From assembly GCA_036489885.1 (NCBI GenBank), contig DASXEW010000001.1:1-64000 (forward strand): a DNA stretch of 64,000 nt, read 5' to 3'. Under the pieces are notes generated by a model. It was given only the letters and a program-made list of their open reading frames with translations. It was not told the origin of the DNA and did no database searches. Shown piece by piece: positions 49,377 through 58,637 of this stretch. Position 1 is the first letter of the stretch, and every line of letters begins with the position of its first letter. This stretch comes from Candidatus Baltobacteraceae bacterium (GTDB lineage: Bacteria > Vulcanimicrobiota > Vulcanimicrobiia > Vulcanimicrobiales > Vulcanimicrobiaceae). A program made the translations under genes and the position numbers.

Positions 49377-50536
49377 ACCGGTGCTCCGTTTCTTGCGATG
49401 ATTTGCATGCCGGCGGCTTGTACGGACGGCGTGCCCGTAAGCCCCAGCGTGACGTCAAGCTCTTTGCGCAGAATTTGGATCGCCTTGGTAACGCCGGCTT
49501 CGCCGCCGGCCCCGAGTCCGTAGAGGAACGCGCGGCCGATCATGCACGAACGCGCACCGAACGCGAGCGCGCGCAAAATATCTTGGCCGGAACGTATTCC
49601 ACCGTCGAACATGACCTCGATCTCACTACCAACGGCCTGCGCTACCGGCTGCAGCGCCGAGATCGACGACGTCGTACCGTCGAGCTGACGGCCGCCGTGA
49701 TTGGAAACGATGATCGCCGACGCGCCCGTCTTCGCCGCGGTTTTCGCATCCTCGACGTCGAGGATACCCTTGAGCACGATCTTGCCGGGCCACAGCTCGC
49801 GTATCCACTCGAGATCTTTCCAATTGAGCGAGGGATCGAATTGCTGCGAAACCCAGGCCGAAAGCGATGTGATGTCGTCCATTCCTTTGATGCGGCCTTG
49901 CAGATTGCCGAACGTCTTGCGCTTGCCGCGCAAGATGCTGATCAGCCACGACGGTTTCGTCGCAACGTCGATCAGATTTGGCAGCGTCACTTCGAGGGGA
50001 ACCGTCAGACCGTTACGGATGTCATTGTGACGCTGTCCGAGCATCGTGAGATCCAGGGTGACGACGAGCGCGCTGCACTTGGCTGCGATGGCGCGTGCGA
50101 TCAGGTCGCGCACGAATCCGCGATCGCGCATCACGTAAAGCTGAAACCAAAAAGGCTTCTCAACCGCCTCGGCAACGTCTTCGATCGAACAAACCGACAT
50201 CGTGCTGAGGGTGAACGGAATTCCGGCGGCCTGTGCGGCGCGCGCAGCGAGAATCTCGCCGTCGCCGTACTGCATGCCGCAGATACCAATCGGCGCCAGC
50301 ACGAGCGGCAGCGAAGCCGCTTGCCCGAGAATCGTCGTGCCCAACTCACGCGACGTGAGATCGATGCCGACGCGTTGACGGAATTTGATGGCTTCGAGGT
50401 CGTCACGGTTTGCGCGAAGGGTTGCTTCCGAGTACGAACCCGCATCAGCGTATTGAAAAAAAGCGCGCGGAACACGCCGCTGAGCGATCGCGCGCAAATC
50501 GTCGATGCAAGCGACGTGTTTTAGATGGTCGGCCAA
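49373..50536 (-). CDS. FMN-dependent alpha-hydroxy-acid oxidase/dehydrogenase
   Basis: The 387 residues show the family signature [11 protein letters not shown] with the catalytic His and Arg (near 285), [49 protein letters not shown] and [39 protein letters not shown]. Members include lactate dehydrogenase LldD, glycolate oxidase, and peptide-modifying enzymes of RiPP pathways. The protein has no membrane-binding loop insertion obvious by eye. It starts with TTG 50536, 6 bases after the Ser-rich protein, and GTGA couples it to the BNR gene. Confidence 0.93.
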   Translation of the reverse strand: MADHLKHVACIDDLRAIAQRRVPRAFFQYADAGSYSEATLRANRDDLEAIKFRQRVGIDLTSRELGTTILGQAASLPLVLAPIGICGMQYGDGEILAARAAQAAGIPFTLSTMSVCSIEDVAEAVEKPFWFQLYVMRDRGFVRDLIARAIAAKCSALVVTLDLTMLGQRHNDIRNGLTVPLEVTLPNLIDVATKPSWLISILRGKRKTFGNLQGRIKGMDDITSLSAWVSQQFDPSLNWKDLEWIRELWPGKIVLKGILDVEDAKTAAKTGASAIIVSNHGGRQLDGTTSSISALQPVAQAVGSEIEVMFDGGIRSGQDILRALAFGARSCMIGRAFLYGLGAGGEAGVTKAIQILRKELDVTLGLTGTPSVQAAGMQIIARNGAPV

Positions 50537-50542
50537 TCCCGC

Positions 50543-51034
50543 CTAGGCTTGGAAATCGACGATCGATGACCCTGCGGGCGCGCCCGTATAGTTGTTCAAC
50601 ACGGTCTGCGCCTGTTGCTCGCTTTGCGACTCGACCTCGTCGAGCGTCGGGATGTTCGCCGTGGCGTCGGTCGTCGACGAGCCGGTGTTGCTAAGCATCG
50701 TTTGAATCGTCTGAGCTTGCGATTCTTGCTCCTGGGCATCGATCGCGACCCACTGCGCCAGCACGCTGTCGATGTTCAGCGCCGCGTTTTGCGGCGTGTC
50801 GAGCGAGACCGTGAAGAGCTCCTGCAGATCGTAAGCTTGCAGCGCGTCATACTGTTGCGCGTAAGGGTTCTGCGTCGAGGTGCTGCTTGACGTCGAGCTG
50901 GTCGTGCTCGAGCCCGAGCTGCTGGAAGAGGACGACGTTGCCGGTTGCGTCAGTCCGTCGGGCAGATTCCCGGACGGATAGCTGTATTGGGACGGATCCG
51001 GAATCGTGAAACTGTCGACCGGGGTGGAGCTCAT
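50543..51034 (-). CDS. Ser/Thr-rich linker protein of unknown function
   Basis: The 163 residues begin MSSTPVDSFTIPDPSQYSYP, run through a low-complexity stretch of about 25 Ser and Thr (residues 34-54), and end in a Gln/Asp-rich, probably helical region (YAQQYDALQAYDLQEL, QEQESQAQTIQTMLSN). No signal peptide or known domain is seen. AGGGA stands 5 bases before the ATG. It lies between the pump cluster and the oxidase gene and is probably co-transcribed. No function is proposed. Confidence 0.55.
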   Translation of the reverse strand: MSSTPVDSFTIPDPSQYSYPSGNLPDGLTQPATSSSSSSSGSSTTSSTSSSTSTQNPYAQQYDALQAYDLQELFTVSLDTPQNAALNIDSVLAQWVAIDAQEQESQAQTIQTMLSNTGSSTTDATANIPTLDEVESQSEQQAQTVLNNYTGAPAGSSIVDFQA

Positions 51035-51083
51035 ATTCCCTGGGTTCGCGCGGGGCCGCGATCAGGCCCTGTGCGCCCTCGCA

Positions 51084-51257
51084 CTAGCGGGGATAGCCAA
51101 GCATGTAGTCGTTCCAAGCTTTGACCCCGAGCCAGCCGCCGATCATGCCGCCGACTAGGAGGACGAAGAGACCGACCATGAGGGCGTTCTTGATGCCCTC
51201 GCTGTCTCTGTCGAGCCGCAACTCATCGAGATGCAGCCACTCGCGCAAAGGCTTCAT
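51084..51257 (-). CDS. 57-residue single-span membrane protein coupled to the RND pump
   Basis: The frame, too short for most gene finders, encodes 57 residues: a charged N-terminus (MKPLREWLHLDELRLDRDSE), one hydrophobic helix (ALMVGLFVLLVGGMIGGWLG, residues 26-45) and a short tail (VKAWNDYMLGYPR). Its ATG overlaps the RND stop by one base (TGATG). E. coli AcrZ is a 49-residue single-span partner of AcrB; there is no evident sequence similarity, but position, size and topology are alike. An accessory role for the pump is inferred. Confidence 0.65.
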   Translation of the reverse strand: MKPLREWLHLDELRLDRDSEGIKNALMVGLFVLLVGGMIGGWLGVKAWNDYMLGYPR

Positions 51258-54200
51258 CACGCCGGCGCTCCGAGGCCGCGCTCGGTGACTTCAGCCGGCG
51301 GATGCTGCTCTGAATGCTTCTGCTCCTTGGGGATCTTCCAATCGCGCGGTGCGAGCCACATGTAGGCGACCGGGACGAGCAAGAGCGTCAGGACGAGCGA
51401 ACTGAGGACGCCTCCGATGATCACGGTACCGAGACTCGTTCGCGCGCCCGAACCCGGCTCGAAACCCAAAGCCAACGGAATGTTCGCGGCGACGATTGAG
51501 AAGCTGGTCATGATGATCGGGCGGAATCGCGTGTGTGCGCTCTCCTTGATCGCAGCGAGTTTGTCGCGACCGCGTGAGCGCAGAGTGTTCGCGTAGTCGA
51601 CCAGCAGGATCCCATTTTTCGTAGCGATGCCGATCAACAAGATCGAGCCGATCAATGAGAAGAGGTTAAGCGTCTTGTGCGTGATCATGAGCGCGCTAAG
51701 CGCGCCGACGGCCGCGACGGGGACCGAGAACATGATGATGAACGGCGAGCTGTAGCTGTTATAAAGTGCGACCATCAGCAAGAAAACGAGGATGACCGAG
51801 AAGATCATCGAGGCTCCGAGACCCTTGAGCGTTTGATTCATGAACTCTTGAGAGCCGAGCGGGGACGCTTTGACCTCGATGTTCACCGGTAAGTGGAGCG
51901 ATGGCAGCTTCTTGAAGAACGCGTTCTGCACGGATGAGAGAGACGAGCCGGGCACGTAGTTTCCGGTGACGTGTACAACATTGTGGCGATCGGTTCGCGT
52001 CACGATCGGCGGCGTTGGCTCGTAGCGGAAGGACGCGAAATCGCCGAGATGGACGATGGCGCCTGTTTGCGACCGAACCGGAACAGCTGCTAGCGTCTTG
52101 AGGTCGCTGCGCAAATCGAGCGGGTAGATGATCTGAACCTCTTCAAGACCTTGCGGCGTCTCGAATTGCGTAACCTGATTTCCGCCGAAGGCCGCGCCTG
52201 CCGCATTTGCCGCTGCGCCGATATCGACGTTGAGCGCATTCATCTTGGTGCGATCGAAGTCGACCTCGATTTGCGGCGCGAGCTGGCTTCCGGAGCTACT
52301 GACGTGCGTCGCGTTCGGGATGCTTTTGAGGAGCGCTAGAACCTTACGCGAAGCTTCCGTCGGATCGCCTCCGTATATGTCCGAGACGATCATATCGATC
52401 GGCTGTCCATTCCCGCCCGACGTTTGGGTCGAAGGAACCGAGACGGTGTCGGCCTGCGGTATGATCTTACGCGCCATTTGACTGAAGCGCGTCGCCCACC
52501 ACGAAGTGGAATTCTTGCGTTCGTCTTTGAGAAAAACCACGATTTGGCCGACGTTCCCCTGGTACACGAATGCGCCGAAGGAGGCTGAGTATGCGCCGGC
52601 CGACGTGGCTTCGCCGCCAACGTCACCTTGTTGGTCGATTTCCCGCTCGAGCTTGAAGAGATAGCTTTTAACAGTCGCCAGCGGCGTGCCGACCGGAAAG
52701 ACCGACTGGATGTAAATCTGCCCGCGGTCGGTGGTCGGCACGAACTCTTCGCCGACGAGTCCAAGCGGTACGAGTGCGATCGATCCAACGAATGATAGCG
52801 CGCACACCGCTGCGACCAATCCCTTGTGCCCGAGCGCCCACGGTAGCGCGCTATGCACGTACCATTCGCGAACGCGGTCGAAGAAATCACCGAATGCGTT
52901 GATCATTTTCGGCGCTTTCCAGTGCGAGCGCAACGCCCAGAGTCCGGCCAGCGTCGGCGTGATCGTGAACGACACAAACAGTGAGGTGAGCGTTGAGATA
53001 ACGACGACGATCGCGAACTCCCACAAGAATCGACCGACTTGTCCTTGCACGAGCGCGATTGGAAAGAAAACCACGACGTCGACCAGCGTGATCACGACGG
53101 CGGCAGCACCGATTTCCTGGCGGCCGTTGACGGCGGCATCTTCGGGCGACTCGCCCAGATGCGTGAAGTGACGCTCGATGTTTTCCAGCACGACCGTCGA
53201 GTCGTCGACGAGGATGCCGATGACCAGCGACATGCCGAGCAGCGAGATCATGTCGAGCGTCATCCCGAGCATCTTCATGACGGTCATAGCGATTGCAAGC
53301 GACGTCGGGATCGCGATGCAGACGACGATCGCGCTGCGCCACGAGCGCAGGAAGAAGAGCATCGCAATGCCGGTCAGGATCATGGCTTCGGTGAGCGTGC
53401 GGGTTACGAGATCGATCTGCTGTGTCGTGAAGCGCGACTGCGTATTCAGCAGCTTGAATTGCAGTTCAGGAAATTGGCGCTGTATTTGCGGCAGATCGCG
53501 TAAGACGTTCTCGGACGAATCGACTTCGCTTGCGTCCGACGCTTTTTGAATGAAAAGAAACAAACCCGGACGACCGTTGACCTGCGCGAAGCGGCGTTGA
53601 AGCTCGTTGCCTGCAACGACCGACGCAACGTCGCCGATGCGCGTAACGGCGTTGCTCGCGGTCCACGTGTCGACGCCGCCGGGCAGCGAGTTGAGTCCCG
53701 CGTTCGCGCCTCCCGCGCCCGAGACGATGACCGGTAGATTCGCGATCGTGCTCGGCGTGGTAATGTCACCGCGCACGTCGATCGACGTCTCGCGGTTCGG
53801 CGCGTACGCGATACCGCCGGGAACGCGTTGATTGTCGTTCGCGAGCGTATTGATCAAATCGTTGAGGGTTAGATTTCGAGCCGCGAGCTTCGCGGGATCG
53901 GCTTCAACTTCGTAGGCCGGGATGACGTCGCCGCCCACGAAAACGTTCGAAATGCCCTTGATCTGCTGAATGCGGGGAACGATGACGTTGTCGACAAGCA
54001 GCGAGAGCTGACCCGTATTGAGTTTCGGCGAGAAGACGCCGAGGCTGATGACGACCGACTGGCTCGGGTCACGAATCTGAATGACCGGCGGCGTCAGGTT
54101 CGTCGGCAGCTCTTTTTCGGCGGCCTGAACCGCCTTCTGCGTCAACGCAACGTCGGTTGCAATATCGGATCCGAGATAGTAGACTGCGACGATCGAGGCA

Positions 54201-54463
54201 GTGCCCTGCTGCACCGTCGAGTTGATCGTCTGCAGATCGGTCGTGCCGGCGAGCTGTTGCTCGATCGGCGCGACGATGTTGTCGCGCATCTCGGTGACGG
54301 ACGCACCGTTGTATTGCACATTGATTGTGACGGTCGGCTGCGAGACGTTCGGGAAGAGTTGCTTGACGATGACCGCAGTCGACACGATGCCGGCGAACGA
54401 CATCAGGGCGACAATGACGAAAACCAGCGTTGGGCGACTGACGAAGAGCCGAGTGAGACTCAC
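51257..54463 (-). CDS. RND efflux pump, HAE1/AcrB family
   Basis: The 1068-residue inner-membrane transporter starts SLTRLFVSRPTLVFVIVALMSFAGIVST and has the two RND halves with 12 membrane helices and two large periplasmic loops (VKQLFPNVSQPTVTINVQYNGAS; GLVGEEFVPTTDRGQIYIQ). The proton-relay helix 4 shows GMSLVIGILVDDSTVVLENIERH with the Asp pair. It should drive export of drugs, solvents or lipophilic metabolites by proton antiport. GTG 54463 overlaps the adaptor stop (GTGA). The outer-membrane channel is not encoded nearby. A divergent two-component system probably controls the operon. Confidence 0.96.
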   Translation of the reverse strand: MSLTRLFVSRPTLVFVIVALMSFAGIVSTAVIVKQLFPNVSQPTVTINVQYNGASVTEMRDNIVAPIEQQLAGTTDLQTINSTVQQGTASIVAVYYLGSDIATDVALTQKAVQAAEKELPTNLTPPVIQIRDPSQSVVISLGVFSPKLNTGQLSLLVDNVIVPRIQQIKGISNVFVGGDVIPAYEVEADPAKLAARNLTLNDLINTLANDNQRVPGGIAYAPNRETSIDVRGDITTPSTIANLPVIVSGAGGANAGLNSLPGGVDTWTASNAVTRIGDVASVVAGNELQRRFAQVNGRPGLFLFIQKASDASEVDSSENVLRDLPQIQRQFPELQFKLLNTQSRFTTQQIDLVTRTLTEAMILTGIAMLFFLRSWRSAIVVCIAIPTSLAIAMTVMKMLGMTLDMISLLGMSLVIGILVDDSTVVLENIERHFTHLGESPEDAAVNGRQEIGAAAVVITLVDVVVFFPIALVQGQVGRFLWEFAIVVVISTLTSLFVSFTITPTLAGLWALRSHWKAPKMINAFGDFFDRVREWYVHSALPWALGHKGLVAAVCALSFVGSIALVPLGLVGEEFVPTTDRGQIYIQSVFPVGTPLATVKSYLFKLEREIDQQGDVGGEATSAGAYSASFGAFVYQGNVGQIVVFLKDERKNSTSWWATRFSQMARKIIPQADTVSVPSTQTSGGNGQPIDMIVSDIYGGDPTEASRKVLALLKSIPNATHVSSSGSQLAPQIEVDFDRTKMNALNVDIGAAANAAGAAFGGNQVTQFETPQGLEEVQIIYPLDLRSDLKTLAAVPVRSQTGAIVHLGDFASFRYEPTPPIVTRTDRHNVVHVTGNYVPGSSLSSVQNAFFKKLPSLHLPVNIEVKASPLGSQEFMNQTLKGLGASMIFSVILVFLLMVALYNSYSSPFIIMFSVPVAAVGALSALMITHKTLNLFSLIGSILLIGIATKNGILLVDYANTLRSRGRDKLAAIKESAHTRFRPIIMTSFSIVAANIPLALGFEPGSGARTSLGTVIIGGVLSSLVLTLLLVPVAYMWLAPRDWKIPKEQKHSEQHPPAEVTERGLGAPA

Positions 54464-55731
54464 TTCTCGAACGCGACCTTCTCGCCGTCGCCGACGCTGG
54501 ATTGGCCGTCGCTAACAATGCGTGTTCCGGCCGGTACGCCACGCACGACGGCGAGCTTGCCGTCGTCAGCGACTTCGGAAACCTGGAGTGTGTGCACGAG
54601 TCCTTGTTCGTCGACGCTGAGGACGCGATCGCGATTGGGACTTGTGAATGCCGTTACCGGAACGCGCACTCCGTTCACCGAGGGAAGATCGACGTTGCCA
54701 AGGATCGCCATGCCGGGGCGCAGGATTCCGCGCGCGTTGTCGAGCTGGACCTTAACCTGGAAGTTGGTCGACCCGGGGACGATTTGATTCAATATTCCGA
54801 CAACCGGACCGCTGACTTTCTTTCCGCCGAGGTCCGAAACGTTGATGTTTGCCCGCGCGCCTTGAACGATTTGCGCAACCTGTGCGCCCGAAGCTTGGAG
54901 GACGGCGTAGAGCGGGTCGACTTGTTGCAGCGTAAAGAGCTGTCGCGTTCCCGGATACTCGCCCGGATTGAGATTGCGGTTTACGACGATGCCGTCGACC
55001 GGTGAGACGATCCGCGCTTTGTCGATCGAGACTTGGACTTGTTTTGCGCTCGCGAGCGCTTGTGCTTCTTGTGCGCGCGACTGTTGGATCGAGGATTGCT
55101 GCAGACCCGGAGCGCCTACCGACGTGCCGTTGGCTTGCACGTTTGACTGCGCGGAGGACTGATTTGCTTGTGCGGAGCGCAGCGTTTGCTGATCGTTGTG
55201 AACGAGCGTCTCCTGCTGATCGACGGTTTGTTGCGCGATATATCCGCTTGCGAGCAGCTGTTGGTCGCGCTGAAGCGTCAGCGTATCGAAAGCGAGCGTC
55301 TTTTGCGTTTGTTGCACCGCGGCGCTTGCCCCGTGCAATTGATCGACGCCCTGCGATATCGAGAGTTTCCCTTGAAAGACCGTGTGCGAGGTGTTGGCGG
55401 CGTCGGCGCGCGCCGTTGCCAAATCCGATTCGAGCTGTGCGCTCAAGTCGGCGCTGTCGAGTACCGCGATGACCTCGCCCTTGCGCACGTGATCGCCCTC
55501 GTTGACGTAGACGCCATCTGCGGGCTCGGTTAGCGTGGATTGAATCGCCACGTTTTGGTACGGCGCGATGAGGCCCGGCAGGGGCTCGTTAGGATTCACG
55601 AGCCCGCTTGTCGCAAGGGTCGTTGCTACGAACGGCGTTTGTGCGACCGTTTTTGCGGGTTTTGAACACCCGCCCAGTACGAAGAGCGCCGCTAGTAGAA
55701 GAGAGCTCGCGGCACGCGAAATGGGACCCAT
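54460..55731 (-). CDS. Periplasmic adaptor (membrane-fusion) lipoprotein
   Basis: The 423 residues begin with a lipoprotein signal (LLLAALFVLGGCSKP, lipobox LGGC) and have the adaptor layout: a lipoyl half-motif (VNEGDHVRKGEVIAVLD), a long coiled-coil hairpin rich in Gln, Ala and Ser (about 105-235), the second lipoyl half (KARIVSPVDGIVVNRNLNPGE), and beta-barrel and membrane-proximal domains. It bridges the RND pump and an outer-membrane channel. ATG 55731 is chosen because it places the signal at the N-terminus; the frame is open far upstream through the intergenic region. Confidence 0.93.
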   Translation of the reverse strand: MGPISRAASSLLLAALFVLGGCSKPAKTVAQTPFVATTLATSGLVNPNEPLPGLIAPYQNVAIQSTLTEPADGVYVNEGDHVRKGEVIAVLDSADLSAQLESDLATARADAANTSHTVFQGKLSISQGVDQLHGASAAVQQTQKTLAFDTLTLQRDQQLLASGYIAQQTVDQQETLVHNDQQTLRSAQANQSSAQSNVQANGTSVGAPGLQQSSIQQSRAQEAQALASAKQVQVSIDKARIVSPVDGIVVNRNLNPGEYPGTRQLFTLQQVDPLYAVLQASGAQVAQIVQGARANINVSDLGGKKVSGPVVGILNQIVPGSTNFQVKVQLDNARGILRPGMAILGNVDLPSVNGVRVPVTAFTSPNRDRVLSVDEQGLVHTLQVSEVADDGKLAVVRGVPAGTRIVSDGQSSVGDGEKVAFEK

Positions 55732-55834
55732 AAGCACCCATCCATCGTACTCGCCACTATGGGAATCCCCTGGGAAACACGTCAGCATCTTCCAAGGAAC
55801 AGCCGCTACCATCGGGACGGAGCGCCTACTGAAT

Positions 55835-56530
55835 ATGGATTCCACGCCACCGGGAGCCCGCGTTCTGGTCGTCGACGATGAGGTCGCTATCCGGGATCTC
55901 TTGGAGTATGGCTTAGCGCAAGCCGGTTTCGACGTCCGCTGCGCGCGCGACGGACGGGCCGCGCTCGATACGGTGCGCGCGTGGACGCCCGAAGTAATAA
56001 TCCTCGACGTCATGCTGCCTGAGGTTGACGGTTTCACGTTGTTACCGGCCTTGCGGCGCCTGACGGATGTCCCGATCGTGATGCTCAGCGCGAAGACGGC
56101 GACCGCGGAAAAGATTACCGGCCTTTCGCGCGGCGCGGACGATTACTTGGCGAAGCCTTTCGAGCTCGAAGAGCTCGTCGCGCGTTTGCACTCGGCATTG
56201 CGCCGGCCACGTTTGCAGCAGCGCGAGACATTTCGTTATAACGACCTCGTGCTGGACGTCTCGCGACGGGCGGTCTTCCGCGGGAAGCGGCGTATCGAAC
56301 TCTCGACGCGTGAATTCGACTTACTCTTAACCTTCGTTCAGCATCCCGAGCGTGTGTTCACGCGCGCGCAGCTGCTCGATCTGGTCTGGGGCGTCGATCG
56401 CGACGTCGTGCCGAATACCGTGGAAACCTACGTCTCGTACCTGCGAGCGAAGATCGATAGTGGTGAGGAGACGAAGCTGATTCAGACATTGCGCGGCGTC
56501 GGGTACGTCTTGCGGTCGACGCCCGGTTGA
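55835..56530 (+). CDS. OmpR/PhoB-family response regulator
   Basis: The 231 residues have a receiver domain (ARVLVVDDEVAIRDLLEYGL, phospho-acceptor Asp in VIILDVMLPEVDG near 56, Ser in VMLSAK, Lys in YLAKPFE) and a winged helix (LSTREFDLLLTFVQHPERVFTRAQLLDLVWG, NTVETYVSYLRAKI, IQTLRGVGYVLR). It is divergent from the pump operon by 103 bases and followed by its kinase, so it likely controls efflux genes. ATG 55835 gives MDSTPPGARVL. Confidence 0.96.
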   Translation: MDSTPPGARVLVVDDEVAIRDLLEYGLAQAGFDVRCARDGRAALDTVRAWTPEVIILDVMLPEVDGFTLLPALRRLTDVPIVMLSAKTATAEKITGLSRGADDYLAKPFELEELVARLHSALRRPRLQQRETFRYNDLVLDVSRRAVFRGKRRIELSTREFDLLLTFVQHPERVFTRAQLLDLVWGVDRDVVPNTVETYVSYLRAKIDSGEETKLIQTLRGVGYVLRSTPG

Positions 56531-57936
56531 TGCCGAACATCGGACGGCGCTTGCTGCTGATCGCAACCGTGGAAGTTGCGGTCATTCTCGGCGCGCTCGT
56601 CGTTGCGTTCGCGATCTTTGCGTTTAGCTCATACGTTGGTGCGATCGGCGCGGACCTGCGCGCGACGTCGATGCAAATTCAGGACGAAATTCCAACTAAT
56701 GCACCCTTGAATGCGGTCGAGATGGCGCGCGCGGTCGGCAACCGCTACCTGCGCGGCGACGTACTGGTCGTATTTGTCGACGGCTTGCGTCGCGTTTCGC
56801 TTTACCGCAGTCCGCGGCCGGACACAGCGCCCGAGCTGCTGGAGCGGACCCGCGGCGATTTCTCGGCTGATCCGAAAGCGACCGGCCCCTTCGCGCAGCC
56901 GATCCTCGGACTTACGTACGCGTTCGGTCTGCAATGGGTCCGCTCGCGCATCGACGGTGTTGACGTGATCGTACGCCCCAACGACGTCGTCTTGTTTTCG
57001 GCTGTCGATCGCTTCATCTTTCCGCTCATCGTGGCCCTGATTTTTGCGGGTCTCGTTGCCTTCGCAATCGCCCGCATCTTGACCCAGCAAATGCTGCGAC
57101 CGCTCGTCGCGGTGACGGGGGCGCTCGAGCGCTTTGCCTCAGGCGATCTTACGCCGCAGCCGATCGGCGCCGATCCCCGTCAAGAATTCGGCCGCTTGGC
57201 GATTGCGTATAACGGCGCGATCGAACAGATGGAACGCGCATTTGCACAACGCGACAGCGCTAATGCATCGATGCGTCAGTTCATTGCCGATGCCGGTCAT
57301 CAGCTGCGAACGCCGCTCACGGTGATCCGCGGGTTTCTCGGGATTTTGCTTCGGGGAGAGTTGCGAACTCCAAGCGACCGCGAGCGCATTTTGCAGACGA
57401 TGAGCAGTCAGACGCAAATTATGGCGTCCCTCATCGAGAAGCTCATGTTGCTCGAACAGTGGGAAAGCGTCGGTTCGACGAGTGTCGAGCCAATCGACGT
57501 CGGCCAGCTCGTCAGCGACGTCGCGCTTCCCATTGCAGAGGCCAATTCCGAACGCGTACTGCGGATCGCGGCGTATCCTGGGCCGCTTGCGGCTATCGAC
57601 CCGAGCGACCTCACGCACGCGGTGACGAACCTGCTCGACAACGCGCTGAAATACACGAGCGGTGCAATCGATGTCGGGGTCCGTTTCGAGAACGGACACG
57701 TCGCCGTCGACGTCGCCGACCAAGGACCCGGCATCGACTCGGCCGCCGCAGTCCATGTCTTCGACCGGTTCTACCGGGGCGACAACCGCGACGTCCCGGG
57801 CTCCGGACTGGGATTGGCGATTGCCAAACGCGCCATCGAACGAGCCGGCGGAACCCTGACGCTCGAGAGCGAGCCGGGGAGCGGCTCGCGTTTCACGATC
57901 ACGCTGCCGCGAATTGCTGTGACGGCCCCCCTCTAG
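56530..57936 (+). CDS. Sensor histidine kinase
   Basis: The 468 residues have two membrane helices (LLIATVEVAVILGALVVAFA; FPLIVALIFAGLVAFAI) enclosing a sensor of about 115 residues, a HAMP domain (RPLVAVTGALERFASGDLTP), the phospho-acceptor His in ADAGHQLRTPLTVI (near 257), and ATPase boxes N (NLLDNALKYT), G1 (DQGPGI), F (FDRFYRG) and G2 (GSGLGLAIAK). ATG 56530 shares a base with the regulator stop (TGATG). The signal, perhaps envelope stress or pump substrates, is inferred from the neighbouring efflux operon. Confidence 0.95.
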   Translation: MPNIGRRLLLIATVEVAVILGALVVAFAIFAFSSYVGAIGADLRATSMQIQDEIPTNAPLNAVEMARAVGNRYLRGDVLVVFVDGLRRVSLYRSPRPDTAPELLERTRGDFSADPKATGPFAQPILGLTYAFGLQWVRSRIDGVDVIVRPNDVVLFSAVDRFIFPLIVALIFAGLVAFAIARILTQQMLRPLVAVTGALERFASGDLTPQPIGADPRQEFGRLAIAYNGAIEQMERAFAQRDSANASMRQFIADAGHQLRTPLTVIRGFLGILLRGELRTPSDRERILQTMSSQTQIMASLIEKLMLLEQWESVGSTSVEPIDVGQLVSDVALPIAEANSERVLRIAAYPGPLAAIDPSDLTHAVTNLLDNALKYTSGAIDVGVRFENGHVAVDVADQGPGIDSAAAVHVFDRFYRGDNRDVPGSGLGLAIAKRAIERAGGTLTLESEPGSGSRFTITLPRIAVTAPL

Positions 57937-57980
57937 CCTGACAACCCGGTCCGGTGGTACGCTTGGGTCGGGGTGTAAGC

Positions 57981-58637
57981 ATGCTAGCGGAACTCGTCGG
58001 GTGGTATGCCGGGCGCGAGGAAAATCGTCGCAGGTATCCACGTCTTAAACGCGATTACGACGCACAGTATTCACTGGACGCGGGCCACTCGTGGCGCCCG
58101 CTCAAAGGCGTCGATCTGACCGGCGGCGGGATGTGCGCGAACAGCGAGCGCGAGATTCCAAGCGTCATCGTCGATATTGCGATGACGCTGCAGGGTAAGA
58201 ACGTCCGTCTGCGAGCACAGCCGATCTGGCACACGGACGTCTCGCAAGGCAACAGGCGCACCATCTGTTATGGTTTTCAGTTCACGAGCCTCGGTGGCGG
58301 CGATTGGGACGCAATCATGCAGTGGATCACAGGATCCGATTCACCCGAAATGGCGAACATGCCGTCGGCGCGCATCGACGAATCGGAGATCGCCCATCTC
58401 GTACCGCGCGATTTACGCGAACGGCTGCTGAACGAGCTCGTGCAGCGCAATCGCTTGGACCGCAAAACGTCGCCGACCGCGCAGTTCGATTACGGGGGCA
58501 TCACGCATTTGAACGGTCACGCAATGCACAGGTTGACGGTTCATACAAAAATCAAGACGCCGCCGGCCAACGAGATGCGCTATTCGACGCGCTTCTTGTG
58601 CGACGAATCCGGCGATGAAATCGTCGTCGTAAACTAG
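57981..58637 (+). CDS. PilZ-domain protein
   Basis: The 218 residues from ATG 57981 hold the cyclic-di-GMP-binding PilZ signature near the N-terminus: RRRYPRLKRDY (RxxxR) and VDLTGGGM (D/NxSxxG with Thr for Ser), and a beta-barrel to about residue 105 (YGFQFTSL). The second half (PRDLRERLLNELVQRNR, THLNGHAMHRLTVHTK) is unfamiliar. It follows the two-component genes by 44 bases and may respond to the diguanylate cyclase at 11380. GTG 57954 is an alternative start. Confidence 0.75.
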   Translation: MLAELVGWYAGREENRRRYPRLKRDYDAQYSLDAGHSWRPLKGVDLTGGGMCANSEREIPSVIVDIAMTLQGKNVRLRAQPIWHTDVSQGNRRTICYGFQFTSLGGGDWDAIMQWITGSDSPEMANMPSARIDESEIAHLVPRDLRERLLNELVQRNRLDRKTSPTAQFDYGGITHLNGHAMHRLTVHTKIKTPPANEMRYSTRFLCDESGDEIVVVN

